A DNA stretch of 64,000 nucleotides from contig NZ_CP078145.1 in assembly GCF_019222765.1 (NCBI RefSeq), positions 6,758,001 to 6,822,000 on the forward strand, read 5' to 3'. The stretch comes from Nocardia iowensis. GTDB lineage: Bacteria; Actinomycetota; Actinomycetes; Mycobacteriales; Mycobacteriaceae. Below, one piece after another: positions 40,523-49,057 of the stretch. A model generated the notes under the pieces. The model made no database searches and was not told where the DNA came from. It saw nothing but the letters and a program-made list of their open reading frames with translations. Made by a program: the position numbers and the translations under genes. How positions within the stretch are numbered: position 1 is the stretch's first letter; each line of letters starts with the position of its first letter.

Positions 40523-41137
40523 CTAACGCGGGATTGCGCGCCTACCGACGGCGGGCACGAATCGTCCTACCTCGGCGGTATACGAACGGTAGCTGTCGCC
40601 GTGCACGTCGAGCAGATACGGCTCCTCGACCAGCCGCACCTGCAGCTCGATCACGCAGACGAGCAGTAGAAAGCCCACCACGGCAACAAGATTGGGAGCC
40701 ATGGCGGTGGCGCCCGCGGCGAAGAGGAACATGCCGGTGAAGATCGGGTTGCGCACCGTGCCGAAGATGCCGGATCGGACCAGCGTGGTGCGTTCGGCGA
40801 CATCGACGCCGATGCGCCATGATTCGCCCATGGCGTGCTGCGCGAAGAGCGTGCCCGCGATTCCGGCGGCAGCGGCGGCGAGCCCCAGCCACTGCACGAT
40901 CGACTTGTCCAGCAACGGAATCGGCGCTATCACTCCGGTCAGCTGCAGCACCGGCGCGGCGAACCCGAGGACGAACGCACCGACAAGCCCTACTCCGACA
41001 AGCCATTCCATCGGACTGGACCGGCTGTTCAGGCCGCGGAATCCGGTCGATCCGGTGCGGCGCCACTGCCACCAGCTCCGCCAGCCGAACGCCGCCACGG
41101 CGAAAACGAGATACAAACCCACTGCGACTGTTGCCAT
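40523..41137 (-). CDS. Isoprenylcysteine carboxyl methyltransferase-like membrane protein
   Basis: This 204-residue membrane protein has about five hydrophobic segments and the C-terminal ICMT/PEMT pattern: GIFGTVRNPIFTGM, then VEEPYLLDVHGDSYRSYTAEVGRFVP. Eukaryotic relatives methylate prenylated cysteine, and bacterial ones methylate lipids or unknown substrates using S-adenosylmethionine. It follows the ECF sigma gene by 53 bases on the same strand and may be co-transcribed with it. Confidence 0.88.
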   Translation of the reverse strand: MATVAVGLYLVFAVAAFGWRSWWQWRRTGSTGFRGLNSRSSPMEWLVGVGLVGAFVLGFAAPVLQLTGVIAPIPLLDKSIVQWLGLAAAAAGIAGTLFAQHAMGESWRIGVDVAERTTLVRSGIFGTVRNPIFTGMFLFAAGATAMAPNLVAVVGFLLLVCVIELQVRLVEEPYLLDVHGDSYRSYTAEVGRFVPAVGRRAIPR

Positions 41138-41190
41138 CGCATTCCTCCTTCTGCGTTGCAGTCACAATACATAGCAGAATGCGCATGTAT

Positions 41191-42441
41191 CTATGGATTG
41201 ATCGGGTTGCGGCGCAAGGCGTTTTCCACCTCGGCGAGACGCCGGGACAGAAAGCGCCGCACCTGCTCGTTGGCGGCGCGATCCCGTGCGATGCGGTAGT
41301 GCTCCACCGATTCCGCGTGGCGCCCCGCCCGGCGCAGCAGGTCGGCGCGGGTGGCGGCGACCAGATGCGAGGTGGCCAGGCGCGGATGGTCGGCAATGTC
41401 GTCGAGCGCGGCAAGCCCCTCGTCGAAGCCACGCAGGAAGCCGACGGCAATCGCGCGATTCACCAAGACCGCCGGGGATCGCGTGTACTGCGACAACTCG
41501 TCGTAACCGGATACGACTGCGCGCCAATCGGTCCGGTCCCAAGTGGGTGCGGTGGCGTGGGCTGCCGCGATCCGGGCCTGCGCGAGATAGGGACCGGTGC
41601 CGTCCGCCGCGGCGGACACCAGGCAGCGCAGCCCCGCTTGGATCTGCGCGTGATTCCACCCCGTGCGGTCCTGGTCTTCGATCGGCACCAATTCCCCGTC
41701 GGCGCCGCGTCGTTGGCTTCGCCGACTGTCGTTGAGCAGCATGAGCGCGAGCAGGGCGCGGGCTTCGGGATCGTCCGGCAGCAGCGCGCACAGCAGTTTG
41801 CCGAGTCGAATTGCCTCGTCGCACAGCTCCTCTCGAATCGCGGTGGGCCCCGAGGTGGCGAAGTAGCCTTCGGTGAACACCAGATAGACGCAGGCGAGCA
41901 CCGCGGGCATGCGCTCCGGTAACAGCGGCGCAGGCGGCACCCGCAGCGGAATGCCCGCAGAGCGAATCTTTGCCTTCGCACGGGTAAGGCGTTGGGCCAC
42001 CGTATGTTCCGGCTGCAGGAAAGCCCTCGCGATCTCGGCGGTCCGCAGCCCGCAGACCAACCGCAGGGTCAATGCGACCTGCGACTCCGGGGACAGCGCC
42101 GGATGGCAGCAGGTGAAGATCATCCGCAATTGGTCGTCCGCTACCGGCGACACGACGACCTCCTCGCTAGGCGCGGTCAGCAGCACCGCGTCCTGCTCTT
42201 TGCCGCCCCTGGCCGACTCGCGCCGCAGCCGGTCCAGGGCGCGGTTGCGCGCCGCGGTGGTGATCCAGGCACCCGGGCTCGACGGCACACCCCGGTCCGG
42301 CCAGGTGCGCAACGCGTCGGCGAATGCCTCCTGCACCGCGTCTTCGGCCAACCCGATATCGCCGACCAGCCGGGCGACCGTGGCGAGGGCCCGGCCGAAT
42401 TCGGCACGGTAGATGCCGTCTATCGCTTCGGCCGGGTCCAT
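41191..42441 (-). CDS. ECF42-type RNA polymerase sigma factor
   Basis: This 416-residue sigma factor has region 2 (GDIGLAEDAVQEAFADALRTW near 27-47), region 4 (SPESQVALTLRLVCGLRTAEIARAF near 115-140) and a C-terminal extension of about 240 residues with TPR-like helices. That build, together with the adjacent DGPF/YciI gene, is the signature of the ECF42 group. This group has no classical anti-sigma factor, and the extension is thought to control activity. The ATG at 42441 lies 8 bases after the YciI stop, so the two genes are coupled. Confidence 0.92.
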   Translation of the reverse strand: MDPAEAIDGIYRAEFGRALATVARLVGDIGLAEDAVQEAFADALRTWPDRGVPSSPGAWITTAARNRALDRLRRESARGGKEQDAVLLTAPSEEVVVSPVADDQLRMIFTCCHPALSPESQVALTLRLVCGLRTAEIARAFLQPEHTVAQRLTRAKAKIRSAGIPLRVPPAPLLPERMPAVLACVYLVFTEGYFATSGPTAIREELCDEAIRLGKLLCALLPDDPEARALLALMLLNDSRRSQRRGADGELVPIEDQDRTGWNHAQIQAGLRCLVSAAADGTGPYLAQARIAAAHATAPTWDRTDWRAVVSGYDELSQYTRSPAVLVNRAIAVGFLRGFDEGLAALDDIADHPRLATSHLVAATRADLLRRAGRHAESVEHYRIARDRAANEQVRRFLSRRLAEVENALRRNPINP

Positions 42442-42449
42442 CCGTGCCG

Positions 42450-43163
42450 TCAGCCGTCGACGTCGACGATCTGGCGGAGCTCCACCCGTCCCTTCGGACC
42501 GATCGGAATTCCGGCCGCGATCTCCTCCGCCGCCGCCCGACCCCGCGCCGTGATCAGATACAGGCCGTCGATCACCTCGGCCGATTCGACGAACGGCCCG
42601 TCGGTGAGCAGCAGTTGGTCGTCGCGCACCCGCACGGTGGTCGCGGTGGTCGGCGGCTGCACCGCTCCCCCGCCCACGATCGCGCTGCCGAACTGCTCGC
42701 CGAACCGCTGATGCTCGGCAACCGCGGCGTCCCACTCGGGAGTCCCCGGCGCGATCACCTCGCCCGGCGATTCCCACAGCAGGGCAGTCCACCAGTCCGC
42801 ACCCGGCGTGCCTTCGCACGCCCACTGCACCATCGGCCGCACCTCGACCGCGCCGTCCTCGGCCGCCGGAAGCTGCCGAGCGAGCTGAATGGCCTCGTCC
42901 AGATCTTTTGCTTCGAACACGTAGAAGCCGCCGACGACCTCGGCCAGCTCGGTGAACGGACCATCTGTGATGAGCGTCCGACCCCCGCTGCGCCGGATAT
43001 TGATCGCGGTCTCCGCCGGATACAGCGCGGCCCCGCCAACGACCGCGGCGCCCGCCTTCGCTTCGAACGCCGCGTACCTCTCGACCTCTGCCGCGAAACC
43101 CGCCGAGTCCGGCTCGACCTCCGGCCCGTCCCCGCGTCCCACCATTGCCGCCAGGTAGTACAT
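42450..43163 (-). CDS. Double DGPF/YciI-domain protein, ECF42 partner
   Basis: This 237-residue protein is made of two YciI-like (DGPF) domains. The first has TDGPFTELAEVVGGFYVFEAK (about 70-90) and the second TDGPFVESAEVIDGLYLITA (about 185-205). Single-domain DGPF proteins commonly accompany ECF42 sigma factors; here two copies are fused. The family is enzyme-like but its reaction is unproven. The ATG at 43163 has GGAAGG 9 bases upstream and gives the usual MYYL start. An ATG at 43172 would leave no spacing. Confidence 0.9.
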   Translation of the reverse strand: MYYLAAMVGRGDGPEVEPDSAGFAAEVERYAAFEAKAGAAVVGGAALYPAETAINIRRSGGRTLITDGPFTELAEVVGGFYVFEAKDLDEAIQLARQLPAAEDGAVEVRPMVQWACEGTPGADWWTALLWESPGEVIAPGTPEWDAAVAEHQRFGEQFGSAIVGGGAVQPPTTATTVRVRDDQLLLTDGPFVESAEVIDGLYLITARGRAAAEEIAAGIPIGPKGRVELRQIVDVDG

Positions 43164-43250
43164 GGTCGTCATCCTTCCCGGAATCCGAGGAGCCCGATAC
43201 CCCTCGCTACCTAGACGACGAACGCCACCCCGACTTTTCTACACACCGTC

Positions 43251-43306
43251 GGGCGCACACCCTCTTTGTTGGAGCCATACCGCCTGTACCGGATGTGCGG
43301 CCTCCA
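43251..43306. repeat. Short repeat element, copy 2 (diverged)
   Basis: This stretch aligns with 39811-39863. It shares GGGC, ACACCCT, a GAGCC block, TGTGCGGC and a following CTC, with small gaps and substitutions between. It lies between YciI and moaD, again beside a gene end. The inverted-repeat form is weaker than in copy 1. Confidence 0.5.
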
Positions 43307-43322
43307 GAAGGCTGCGGGACGG

Positions 43323-43565
43323 TCAGCCGCCCGCGAAGGGCGGGAGCACGTCGACCTGGGGCGTCAGGGCGGTGTGTGGGTCGCGAGTGAGCTCGTCGCC
43401 GACGAGGTAGGCGCAGACCGACAGCATCTTGGCCAGGTCGGGGCCGTAGGAGGCGGACAAGGTGGACCGTAGGTCGGCGACGGTGGCACCGGCCGGGAAA
43501 TCCAGGGTCTCGCGGTCCTTGCCGACGGCGTCCGCGATCGCGGCGAAGTAACGGATCTCAACCAC
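43323..43565 (-). CDS. moaD: MoaD/ThiS family sulfur carrier, molybdopterin synthase small subunit
   Basis: This 80-residue ubiquitin-like protein ends in PPFAGG. The C-terminal Gly-Gly is thiocarboxylated to carry sulfur to the molybdopterin precursor. The GTG at 43565 lies inside the last codons of moaA, an 8-base overlap, so translation is coupled. Its partner MoaE is encoded by the divergent operon at 47124. Confidence 0.9.
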   Translation of the reverse strand: MVEIRYFAAIADAVGKDRETLDFPAGATVADLRSTLSASYGPDLAKMLSVCAYLVGDELTRDPHTALTPQVDVLPPFAGG

Positions 43566-44616
43566 CGATGGCTCCCATCGTCCGTTCCGGCGGGACAAAG
43601 CCCTCGGCGTCGATGCCGTGGCCCGCCCATTTATTCCACATCGCGCCGCGCCACAGGGTGGCGAGTTCGGCGTCGTCCGCGCCGGAGCGCAACACCTGGC
43701 GCAGGTCGTATTCCTGGTCGCTGAACAGGCAGGAGCGCAGCATGCCGTCGGCGGTGAGGCGGGTGCGATCGCAGGTGTCGCAGAACTTGCGGGTCACCGA
43801 CGCGATGATGCCGACGGTCGCGGGACCGCCGTCGACCAGCCACGTCTCGGCCGGGGCGGCGGGATCGGCGCGGCCCGCCGCGGTGAGGTCGAAGCGGTCG
43901 CCAAGGACGTCGAGCAGTTCGGCGGCGGTGACCATGTTGGCGCGGGCCCATTCGTGGTCGGCGTCGAGCGGCATCTCCTCGATGAACCGCAACTCGCACT
44001 CCTCGCCAAGACACCACTGGAGCAGATCCGAGGCACCGGACAAGGTTTCCCGCATGAGCACGGCGTTCACCTTGATCGGAGTCAGACCGGCGGCGCGGGC
44101 GGCGCGAATACCGGCCAGCGCGGAGTCGAGCCGGTCGCGCCGGGTCAGCTTGGCGAAGCCGGCACGGTCCACGGTGTCCAGCGAGACGTTCACCCGATGC
44201 AGACCGGCGGCGGCCAGCGCCTGAGCGCGATGTTCGAGTCCGACGCCGTTGGTGGTCATGGCCAGCGGCGTGTCCGGCACCTGTTCGTGACAGCCCGCGA
44301 TGATTCGTTCCAGATCGCGCCGCATCAACGGCTCACCGCCGGTGAACCGGACCTCTTCCACCCCGAGCTCGCGAACGGCCAGGGACACCAGGCGCACGAT
44401 TTCCTCGACGGTCAGCAGTTCGTGCTGCGGTATCGCGGGCAGGCCTTCCTCGGGCATGCAGTACGTGCAGCGCAGTGAGCACTTCTCGGTGATGGAGATG
44501 CGCAGATCGCGGGCCACCCGCCCGAATCGGTCCAGCAAGAACGGCGTATCGGGGCGGCCGTCGAGCGAGGGACGCCCGGAACGCACGGCGGGTATCCCCA
44601 TCTCGACCAGAGTCAC
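43558..44616 (-). CDS. moaA: GTP 3',8-cyclase MoaA
   Basis: This 352-residue radical SAM enzyme starts molybdenum cofactor synthesis from GTP. The N-terminal cluster motif is CSLRCTYC (C46, C50, C53 from the GTG). The second cluster is in [18 protein letters not shown], and the C-terminus ends in GAIGG, the conserved Gly-Gly. The GTG at 44616 ([12 protein letters not shown]) was chosen by similarity to mycobacterial MoaA starts. It heads the moaA-moaD pair, divergent from moeA. Confidence 0.95.
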   Translation of the reverse strand: MTLVEMGIPAVRSGRPSLDGRPDTPFLLDRFGRVARDLRISITEKCSLRCTYCMPEEGLPAIPQHELLTVEEIVRLVSLAVRELGVEEVRFTGGEPLMRRDLERIIAGCHEQVPDTPLAMTTNGVGLEHRAQALAAAGLHRVNVSLDTVDRAGFAKLTRRDRLDSALAGIRAARAAGLTPIKVNAVLMRETLSGASDLLQWCLGEECELRFIEEMPLDADHEWARANMVTAAELLDVLGDRFDLTAAGRADPAAPAETWLVDGGPATVGIIASVTRKFCDTCDRTRLTADGMLRSCLFSDQEYDLRQVLRSGADDAELATLWRGAMWNKWAGHGIDAEGFVPPERTMGAIGG

Positions 44617-44691
44617 GTGTCCATTATGACCTTTGGGCATCGATAGTCAGTAGCAGAAGGTACGGAATCGCACATCCGGTACGTGTTCGGT

Positions 44692-44708
44692 TTGTGTGGT
44701 TCACACAA
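44692..44708. promoter_or_regulatory. Palindrome in the moaA-moeA divergent promoter
   Basis: TTGTGTG and CACACAA flank GTT, a perfect 7-bp inverted repeat, 48 bases before the moeA ATG and 76 bases from the moaA start. It has the form of a regulator site of the GntR or CRP type. No cognate regulator is evident. Confidence 0.5.
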
Positions 44709-44755
44709 TCCAGACATGCAGTGGACTTCGACGCCAGAACGTTACGCTGGCTCGC

Positions 44756-46003
44756 ATGAACTCTCGGCCCGCCAGCGTCTCGGCCCGGCCCGTCGACGAC
44801 TACCGGGACAGCATCGAACAGCTGTTGCGGCCGCTGGCCGCACGTCCGGTCGAAGCGGTCACGGTGCCGGACGCCCTGGGCAGGCAGCTGGCCGACGACG
44901 TCCGCTCGCCGGTGGACCTGCCGGTGTTCCGCAACTCGGCGATGGACGGCTACGCGGTGCGCGCCGCGTCCGTCGCGGTGACGCCGGTGACGCTGCCGCT
45001 GGTCGGAGTCGTCGCGGCGGGCAATGCCGGGCAGACACCGTTGCCGCCAGCGACCGCCATCAAGGTGATGACCGGCGCGCCGATCCCGCCCGGCGCGGAC
45101 TGCGTGATTCCGGTCGAGGACGTGCACAGCGATGACGGCAGCGTGACCATCGAACGCGGCCGCGGCGCAGGCGAATTCGTGCGCGAGCCGGGCACCGATG
45201 TGCGCGCCGGTGACCTGCTGGTCGGCGCGGGCACCACCCTCACGCCCCGGCACATCGCGGCGCTCGCGGCAGTCGGCTTGCCGAGCGTTCCGGTGTTCCG
45301 CGCGGTGCGGGCCGCGGTCATCACCACCGGCGACGAACTGGTCGACGCGGGCAGCACGCTGCGTCCCGGGCAGATCTACAACTCCAACGGCATCGCACTG
45401 GCCGCCGCGCTCACCGCGAACGGCGTCGACGTCGTCTCGGTCGCACACAGCACCGACGACCCGGCGCAGTTCCGCAAGCTGCTCTCGGCCGCGACCGGCG
45501 CCGCCGATGTCGTATTCACCTCCGGCGGGGTGTCCAAAGGCGACTTCGAGGTGGTCAAAGACGTGCTCGCACCGCTGGGCGGACAGTTCGGCTCGGTCGC
45601 CATGCAACCGGGCGGGCCGCAGGGCCTGACCGTTGTCGAGGGCGTTCCGGTGCTCAGTTTTCCCGGCAACCCCGTCAGCACCATGGTGTCGTTCGAGGTG
45701 TTCGCCCGGCCGATCCTGCGCCACCTGTCCGGGCTGCCCGATGTGGAGATCTACGAACTGCCGCTGCACAACGAGGTGGCCCGCTCGCCGCAGGGCAAGC
45801 GGCAGTTCCTGCGTGGCAGGCTGATCCGCCCGAAGTCCGGCGAGCTGCCCGCGCTGCACCGGTATCCGGAGGCGGTGGAAGTGGTGTCCGGGCCGGGGTC
45901 TCATCTCATCGCGGGCATGGCCTGGGCGGATGTGCTGATCGATGTGCCGGCCGAGATCACCTCGTTGCCCGCGGGTGCCGCTGTGCGAGTGTGGTCGCTG
46001 TGA
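44756..46003 (+). CDS. moeA: Molybdopterin molybdotransferase MoeA
   Basis: This 415-residue enzyme inserts molybdate into adenylylated molybdopterin. Visible motifs are PVFRNSAMDGYAVRA (near 60), KVMTGAPIPPGADCV (near 103), the MoCF domain TTGDELV with QIYNSNG, TSGGVSKGDFE, and the C-terminal FPGNPVSTMVSFEVF. The ATG at 44756 gives the usual length. It is the first gene of moeA-moaCB-moaE and lies 39 bases before moaCB. Confidence 0.95.
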   Translation: MNSRPASVSARPVDDYRDSIEQLLRPLAARPVEAVTVPDALGRQLADDVRSPVDLPVFRNSAMDGYAVRAASVAVTPVTLPLVGVVAAGNAGQTPLPPATAIKVMTGAPIPPGADCVIPVEDVHSDDGSVTIERGRGAGEFVREPGTDVRAGDLLVGAGTTLTPRHIAALAAVGLPSVPVFRAVRAAVITTGDELVDAGSTLRPGQIYNSNGIALAAALTANGVDVVSVAHSTDDPAQFRKLLSAATGAADVVFTSGGVSKGDFEVVKDVLAPLGGQFGSVAMQPGGPQGLTVVEGVPVLSFPGNPVSTMVSFEVFARPILRHLSGLPDVEIYELPLHNEVARSPQGKRQFLRGRLIRPKSGELPALHRYPEAVEVVSGPGSHLIAGMAWADVLIDVPAEITSLPAGAAVRVWSL

Positions 46004-46042
46004 CCCGCCCGGTCGCACGGCTGACTACCCAGGAGTTTTTCG

Positions 46043-47137
46043 ATGAGTGAGTTGTCCCATGTGGACGGCGAGGGCCGCGCCCACATGGTCGATGTGAGCG
46101 CCAAGGCCGACACCACCCGGATCGCGGTGGCCGCCGGTGAGCTGCGCACCACCGCCGAGGTGGTCGCCCTGGTGCGAGCCGACGACATGCCCAAGGCCGA
46201 TGTGCTGTCCACCGCGCGGATCGCGGGCATCGCCGGGGCGAAGAAGACCTCCGAGCTGATCCCGCTGTGCCATCAGCTGGCGCTGTCCTCGGTGAAGGTC
46301 GAGTTCGGCTTCACCGACACGTCCATCACCATCGAGGCGACCGCGAAGACCAAGGGGCCCACCGGCGTCGAGATGGAAGCGCTCACCGCGGTCGCGGTCG
46401 CCGGGCTGACCCTGCACGACATGGTGAAGGCGGTCGATCCGGCGGCAATCCTCGACGGAGTCCGGCTGCTCACCAAAGAGGGTGGGAAGCATGGGCATTG
46501 GGTGCGTCCCGAGTCAGCCCCCAGCCGTGAACGTCGCGAGGCCGGAGCCGCAACAGCATCCGCGCCCGTTGGCACCGACGAACTTCATTCGGGCTCTCCG
46601 GCCAGCGAATCCGCGGTCAACGCCACGAATGACACACAACCGCAACCCATTACCGGCGCACGCTCGGCGGTCGTCCTGGTCGCATCGACCGGCGCCGCGG
46701 CGGGCACCCGCGTCGACACCACCGGCCCCGTCCTCACGGAATGGCTGACCGCACTCGGCTTTTCGGTGCGCGGACCGCTGGTCTACGCCGACGCAGACAT
46801 CGCCGTCGGCCTGGTCGACGCGCTGCGCTTCGGACCGTCGCTGGTGGTCAGCACCGGCGGCACCGGCGCCTCCCCCACCGACGCGACCCCGGAGGCCACC
46901 CTGGCCGTGCTGGACCGCGAATTGCCCGGCGTCGCCGAGGCGATCCGCCAGCGCGGCACCGCGAAGTTCCCGCTGGCGGCCCTGAGCCGCGGCGTCGCCG
47001 GACTGGCAGGCCGATCGGTGATCGTGAATCTGCCCGGCTCACCCGGCGGCGTCAAGGACGGCATCGCGGTGCTCGAACCTTTGCTCGACCATCTGCTAGC
47101 CCAAGTCGCCGGAGGCGGAAACCATGACAACAACTGA
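46043..47137 (+). CDS. moaCB: Fused MoaC-MogA/MoaB molybdenum cofactor protein
   Basis: This 364-residue fusion has two parts. Residues 1-158 are MoaC (HMVDVSAK, LIPLCHQL, KGPTGVEMEALTA), which makes cyclic pyranopterin monophosphate. Residues from about 205 are a MogA/MoaB domain (STGGTGASPTDATPEAT, then LPGSPGGVKDG) that adenylylates molybdopterin. A 45-residue low-complexity linker joins them. Both active-site sets are intact. The stop overlaps moaE by 14 bases. The fusion links an early and a late step of the pathway in one chain. Confidence 0.93.
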   Translation: MSELSHVDGEGRAHMVDVSAKADTTRIAVAAGELRTTAEVVALVRADDMPKADVLSTARIAGIAGAKKTSELIPLCHQLALSSVKVEFGFTDTSITIEATAKTKGPTGVEMEALTAVAVAGLTLHDMVKAVDPAAILDGVRLLTKEGGKHGHWVRPESAPSRERREAGAATASAPVGTDELHSGSPASESAVNATNDTQPQPITGARSAVVLVASTGAAAGTRVDTTGPVLTEWLTALGFSVRGPLVYADADIAVGLVDALRFGPSLVVSTGGTGASPTDATPEATLAVLDRELPGVAEAIRQRGTAKFPLAALSRGVAGLAGRSVIVNLPGSPGGVKDGIAVLEPLLDHLLAQVAGGGNHDNN

Positions 47138-47558
47138 ACCCACCGTCCAACTTGCCCGAATCACCGACCAACCGCTCGACGCCGCCGAAGTCGAAGCGGC
47201 GGTGAGCGGACCGCACTACGGCGCCGTCGTGGTGTTCACCGGCAAAGTCCGTGACCACGATGGCGGACAGGCGGTTTCCGCGTTGGAGTACTCGGCGCAC
47301 CCTGCCGCCGAGCGCTTCCTGCACAAGGTCTGCGACGAGCTGGCCGCATCCGCCGGCCTACCGGTCGCCGCCGTGCACCGGGTCGGCGCGCTGACCATCG
47401 GTGACGACGCGATCGTGGTCGCGGTCGCCGCCGCGCATCGCGCGGAGGCCTTCACCACTTGCGCCGAATTGGTGGACCGGATCAAGCATGAGGTGCCGAT
47501 CTGGAAGCGTCAGCTGTTCGCCGACGGATTGTCCGAATGGGTGAACGCCTGCGGTTAA
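47124..47558 (+). CDS. moaE: Molybdopterin synthase catalytic subunit MoaE
   Basis: This 144-residue subunit transfers sulfur from the MoaD thiocarboxylate to cyclic pyranopterin. Motifs are VVVFTGKVRDHDGGQAV, LEYSAHPAAE, and the active-site stretch HRVGALTIGDDAIVVAV with KHEVPIWKRQLF near the end, holding the catalytic Lys residues. The ATG overlaps the moaCB stop by 14 bases. It is the last gene of the operon. Confidence 0.95.
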   Translation: MTTTEPTVQLARITDQPLDAAEVEAAVSGPHYGAVVVFTGKVRDHDGGQAVSALEYSAHPAAERFLHKVCDELAASAGLPVAAVHRVGALTIGDDAIVVAVAAAHRAEAFTTCAELVDRIKHEVPIWKRQLFADGLSEWVNACG

Positions 47559-47647
47559 CCAGTCCGTGACACGAATCCCATGACGAATCAACACGCGGGA
47601 GTTAGCGTTTCCGCGCAGGTAGTTCGCCGGTGGCGAGGGAGGACGCG

Positions 47648-48655
47648 ATGGGCACCGACCAGGTTTTGCTGCACCGGTTCGTCATCTCTCAACTCAGCGC
47701 GGCCGGGCTCGACCGGGATCGACTGATCCGCGAGACCGGCCTGCCCGAGTGGACGATGGCCGGTGACGACGTGCATCTGCCGAGCCACACCTTCTCCCGG
47801 CTGTGGGAACTCGGCGAGCACGGGCTCGGCGATCCGGACGTCTCGCTGAATGTGGCCCGGCGCTACCGACTTCCGTCCCTCGGCCTGTACGACTATCTGT
47901 TCTCCACCGCGCCGACGCTCGGCGCGGGCCTGGCGACCTGCGGGCCGTACGTCACCGCGGTCACCACCAATCACCGCTTCGACCTGGTCGCCGAGAACGA
48001 CGACGAAGTGACCCTCTACCTCGACATGATCCGAGGCGAGGGTCGCGGCCGCGACCTCACCCAGCTGTGGGGCTTGGCCGCCGTGCTCAGCCGAGCGCGC
48101 CGGGTGGTGCGTGAACCTGTTGTCCCGCTGCGGGTTTCACTGCGCCAGCAGGCACCGGCCACGACGGCGACGTTCATCGAGGTATTCGGCACCACCGCCA
48201 TCGAGTTCGACGCGCCGGTGGACGCGATGGTGTTCCGCGCTGCCGACATGGAACTGCCGCTGACCACCAGCGATCCGACGCTCGCCGCGATACTGCAACC
48301 ACTCGCCGAGGCATTGCCGCCACCGCCGCCGCTGGCCACCGCGTGGCCGGAACGGGTCGCAGGCGCGTTGGCCGACGCGCTGGAGACCGGCGAAGTCTCG
48401 CTGGATCGAGTGGCGCGCAGGCTGGCCACCAGTCCGCGCACGCTGCAACGCCGGTTGATGGAGGCGGGCACCACGTGGCGGCGGGAAGTGGATCGGGCGC
48501 GCACGGCACGGCTGAGCGAAGCGACATCCGCGGGGCCGTTGAGCCGATCGCGCCAAGCCGAACTGCTCGGATACTCGGACGCGGGCTCGATGCGACGCGC
48601 GGCGCGACGCTGGTCCCTCGCCGCACACGCCCGGCAAGCCGCCCAGTTCGACTAA
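47648..48655 (+). CDS. AraC family transcription regulator
   Basis: This 335-residue regulator has an N-terminal Arabinose_bd-like domain and a C-terminal AraC helix-turn-helix at about residues 240-330. The two helices are seen as VSLDRVARRLATSPRTLQRRL and SRSRQAELLGYSDAGSMRRAARRW. Family members usually respond to a lipid or small ligand and control an adjacent gene. Here the neighbours are moaE and a minus-strand gene of unknown function, so the target is unclear. GGGAGG lies 5 bases before the ATG at 47648. Confidence 0.92.
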   Translation: MGTDQVLLHRFVISQLSAAGLDRDRLIRETGLPEWTMAGDDVHLPSHTFSRLWELGEHGLGDPDVSLNVARRYRLPSLGLYDYLFSTAPTLGAGLATCGPYVTAVTTNHRFDLVAENDDEVTLYLDMIRGEGRGRDLTQLWGLAAVLSRARRVVREPVVPLRVSLRQQAPATTATFIEVFGTTAIEFDAPVDAMVFRAADMELPLTTSDPTLAAILQPLAEALPPPPPLATAWPERVAGALADALETGEVSLDRVARRLATSPRTLQRRLMEAGTTWRREVDRARTARLSEATSAGPLSRSRQAELLGYSDAGSMRRAARRWSLAAHARQAAQFD

Positions 48656-48677
48656 GCCCGCCCAGTTCGACTAGGCC

Positions 48678-49016
48678 TCACGGTTTGAGGAAACGCGCCG
48701 CGATCCCCCAGAACGTGGTGTTCTCGATCGCCCGGAAATCCCAGCCGTTGGCGATGGCATGGGATTCGGCGACTATGCCGGGGACGTCGAAGTCGTGGCG
48801 CGTGGCGGTGCCCTTGGCCTCCAGCACTTCGATCACGTACGCGGTGGCGCTCTCCAGCGAATCTGGCACGGAAAACTCCCATCGGTCGCACAACGAAAGG
48901 ACTCGTATCGGTGCACCGAATCGGGCACGACGCGCGGCATGTTCGCTCCATTGCGCACGTGCCGACACGGCGGACACCAGGACAGTCTCGTGTCCATCCG
49001 GCGCCACCGCCAGCAC
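48678..49016 (-). CDS. Small conserved-looking protein after CobW
   Basis: I do not recognise this protein. From the GTG at 49016 it has 112 residues with no signal peptide or membrane helix. The protein-like frame (LTDEFGAFGPKLARSV) continues upstream to a CTG at 49061 that overlaps the stop of the CobW gene. The real start may therefore be that CTG, coupled by the overlap. Aromatic and charged residues are well placed (CDRWEFSVP, GWDFRAIENTTFWGIAARF). Function is unknown and it probably shares a transcript with cobW. Confidence 0.65.
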   Translation of the reverse strand: MLAVAPDGHETVLVSAVSARAQWSEHAARRARFGAPIRVLSLCDRWEFSVPDSLESATAYVIEVLEAKGTATRHDFDVPGIVAESHAIANGWDFRAIENTTFWGIAARFLKP

Positions 49017-49057
49017 CGAACGCGCCAGTTTCGGGCCGAACGCGCCAAACTCGTCGG

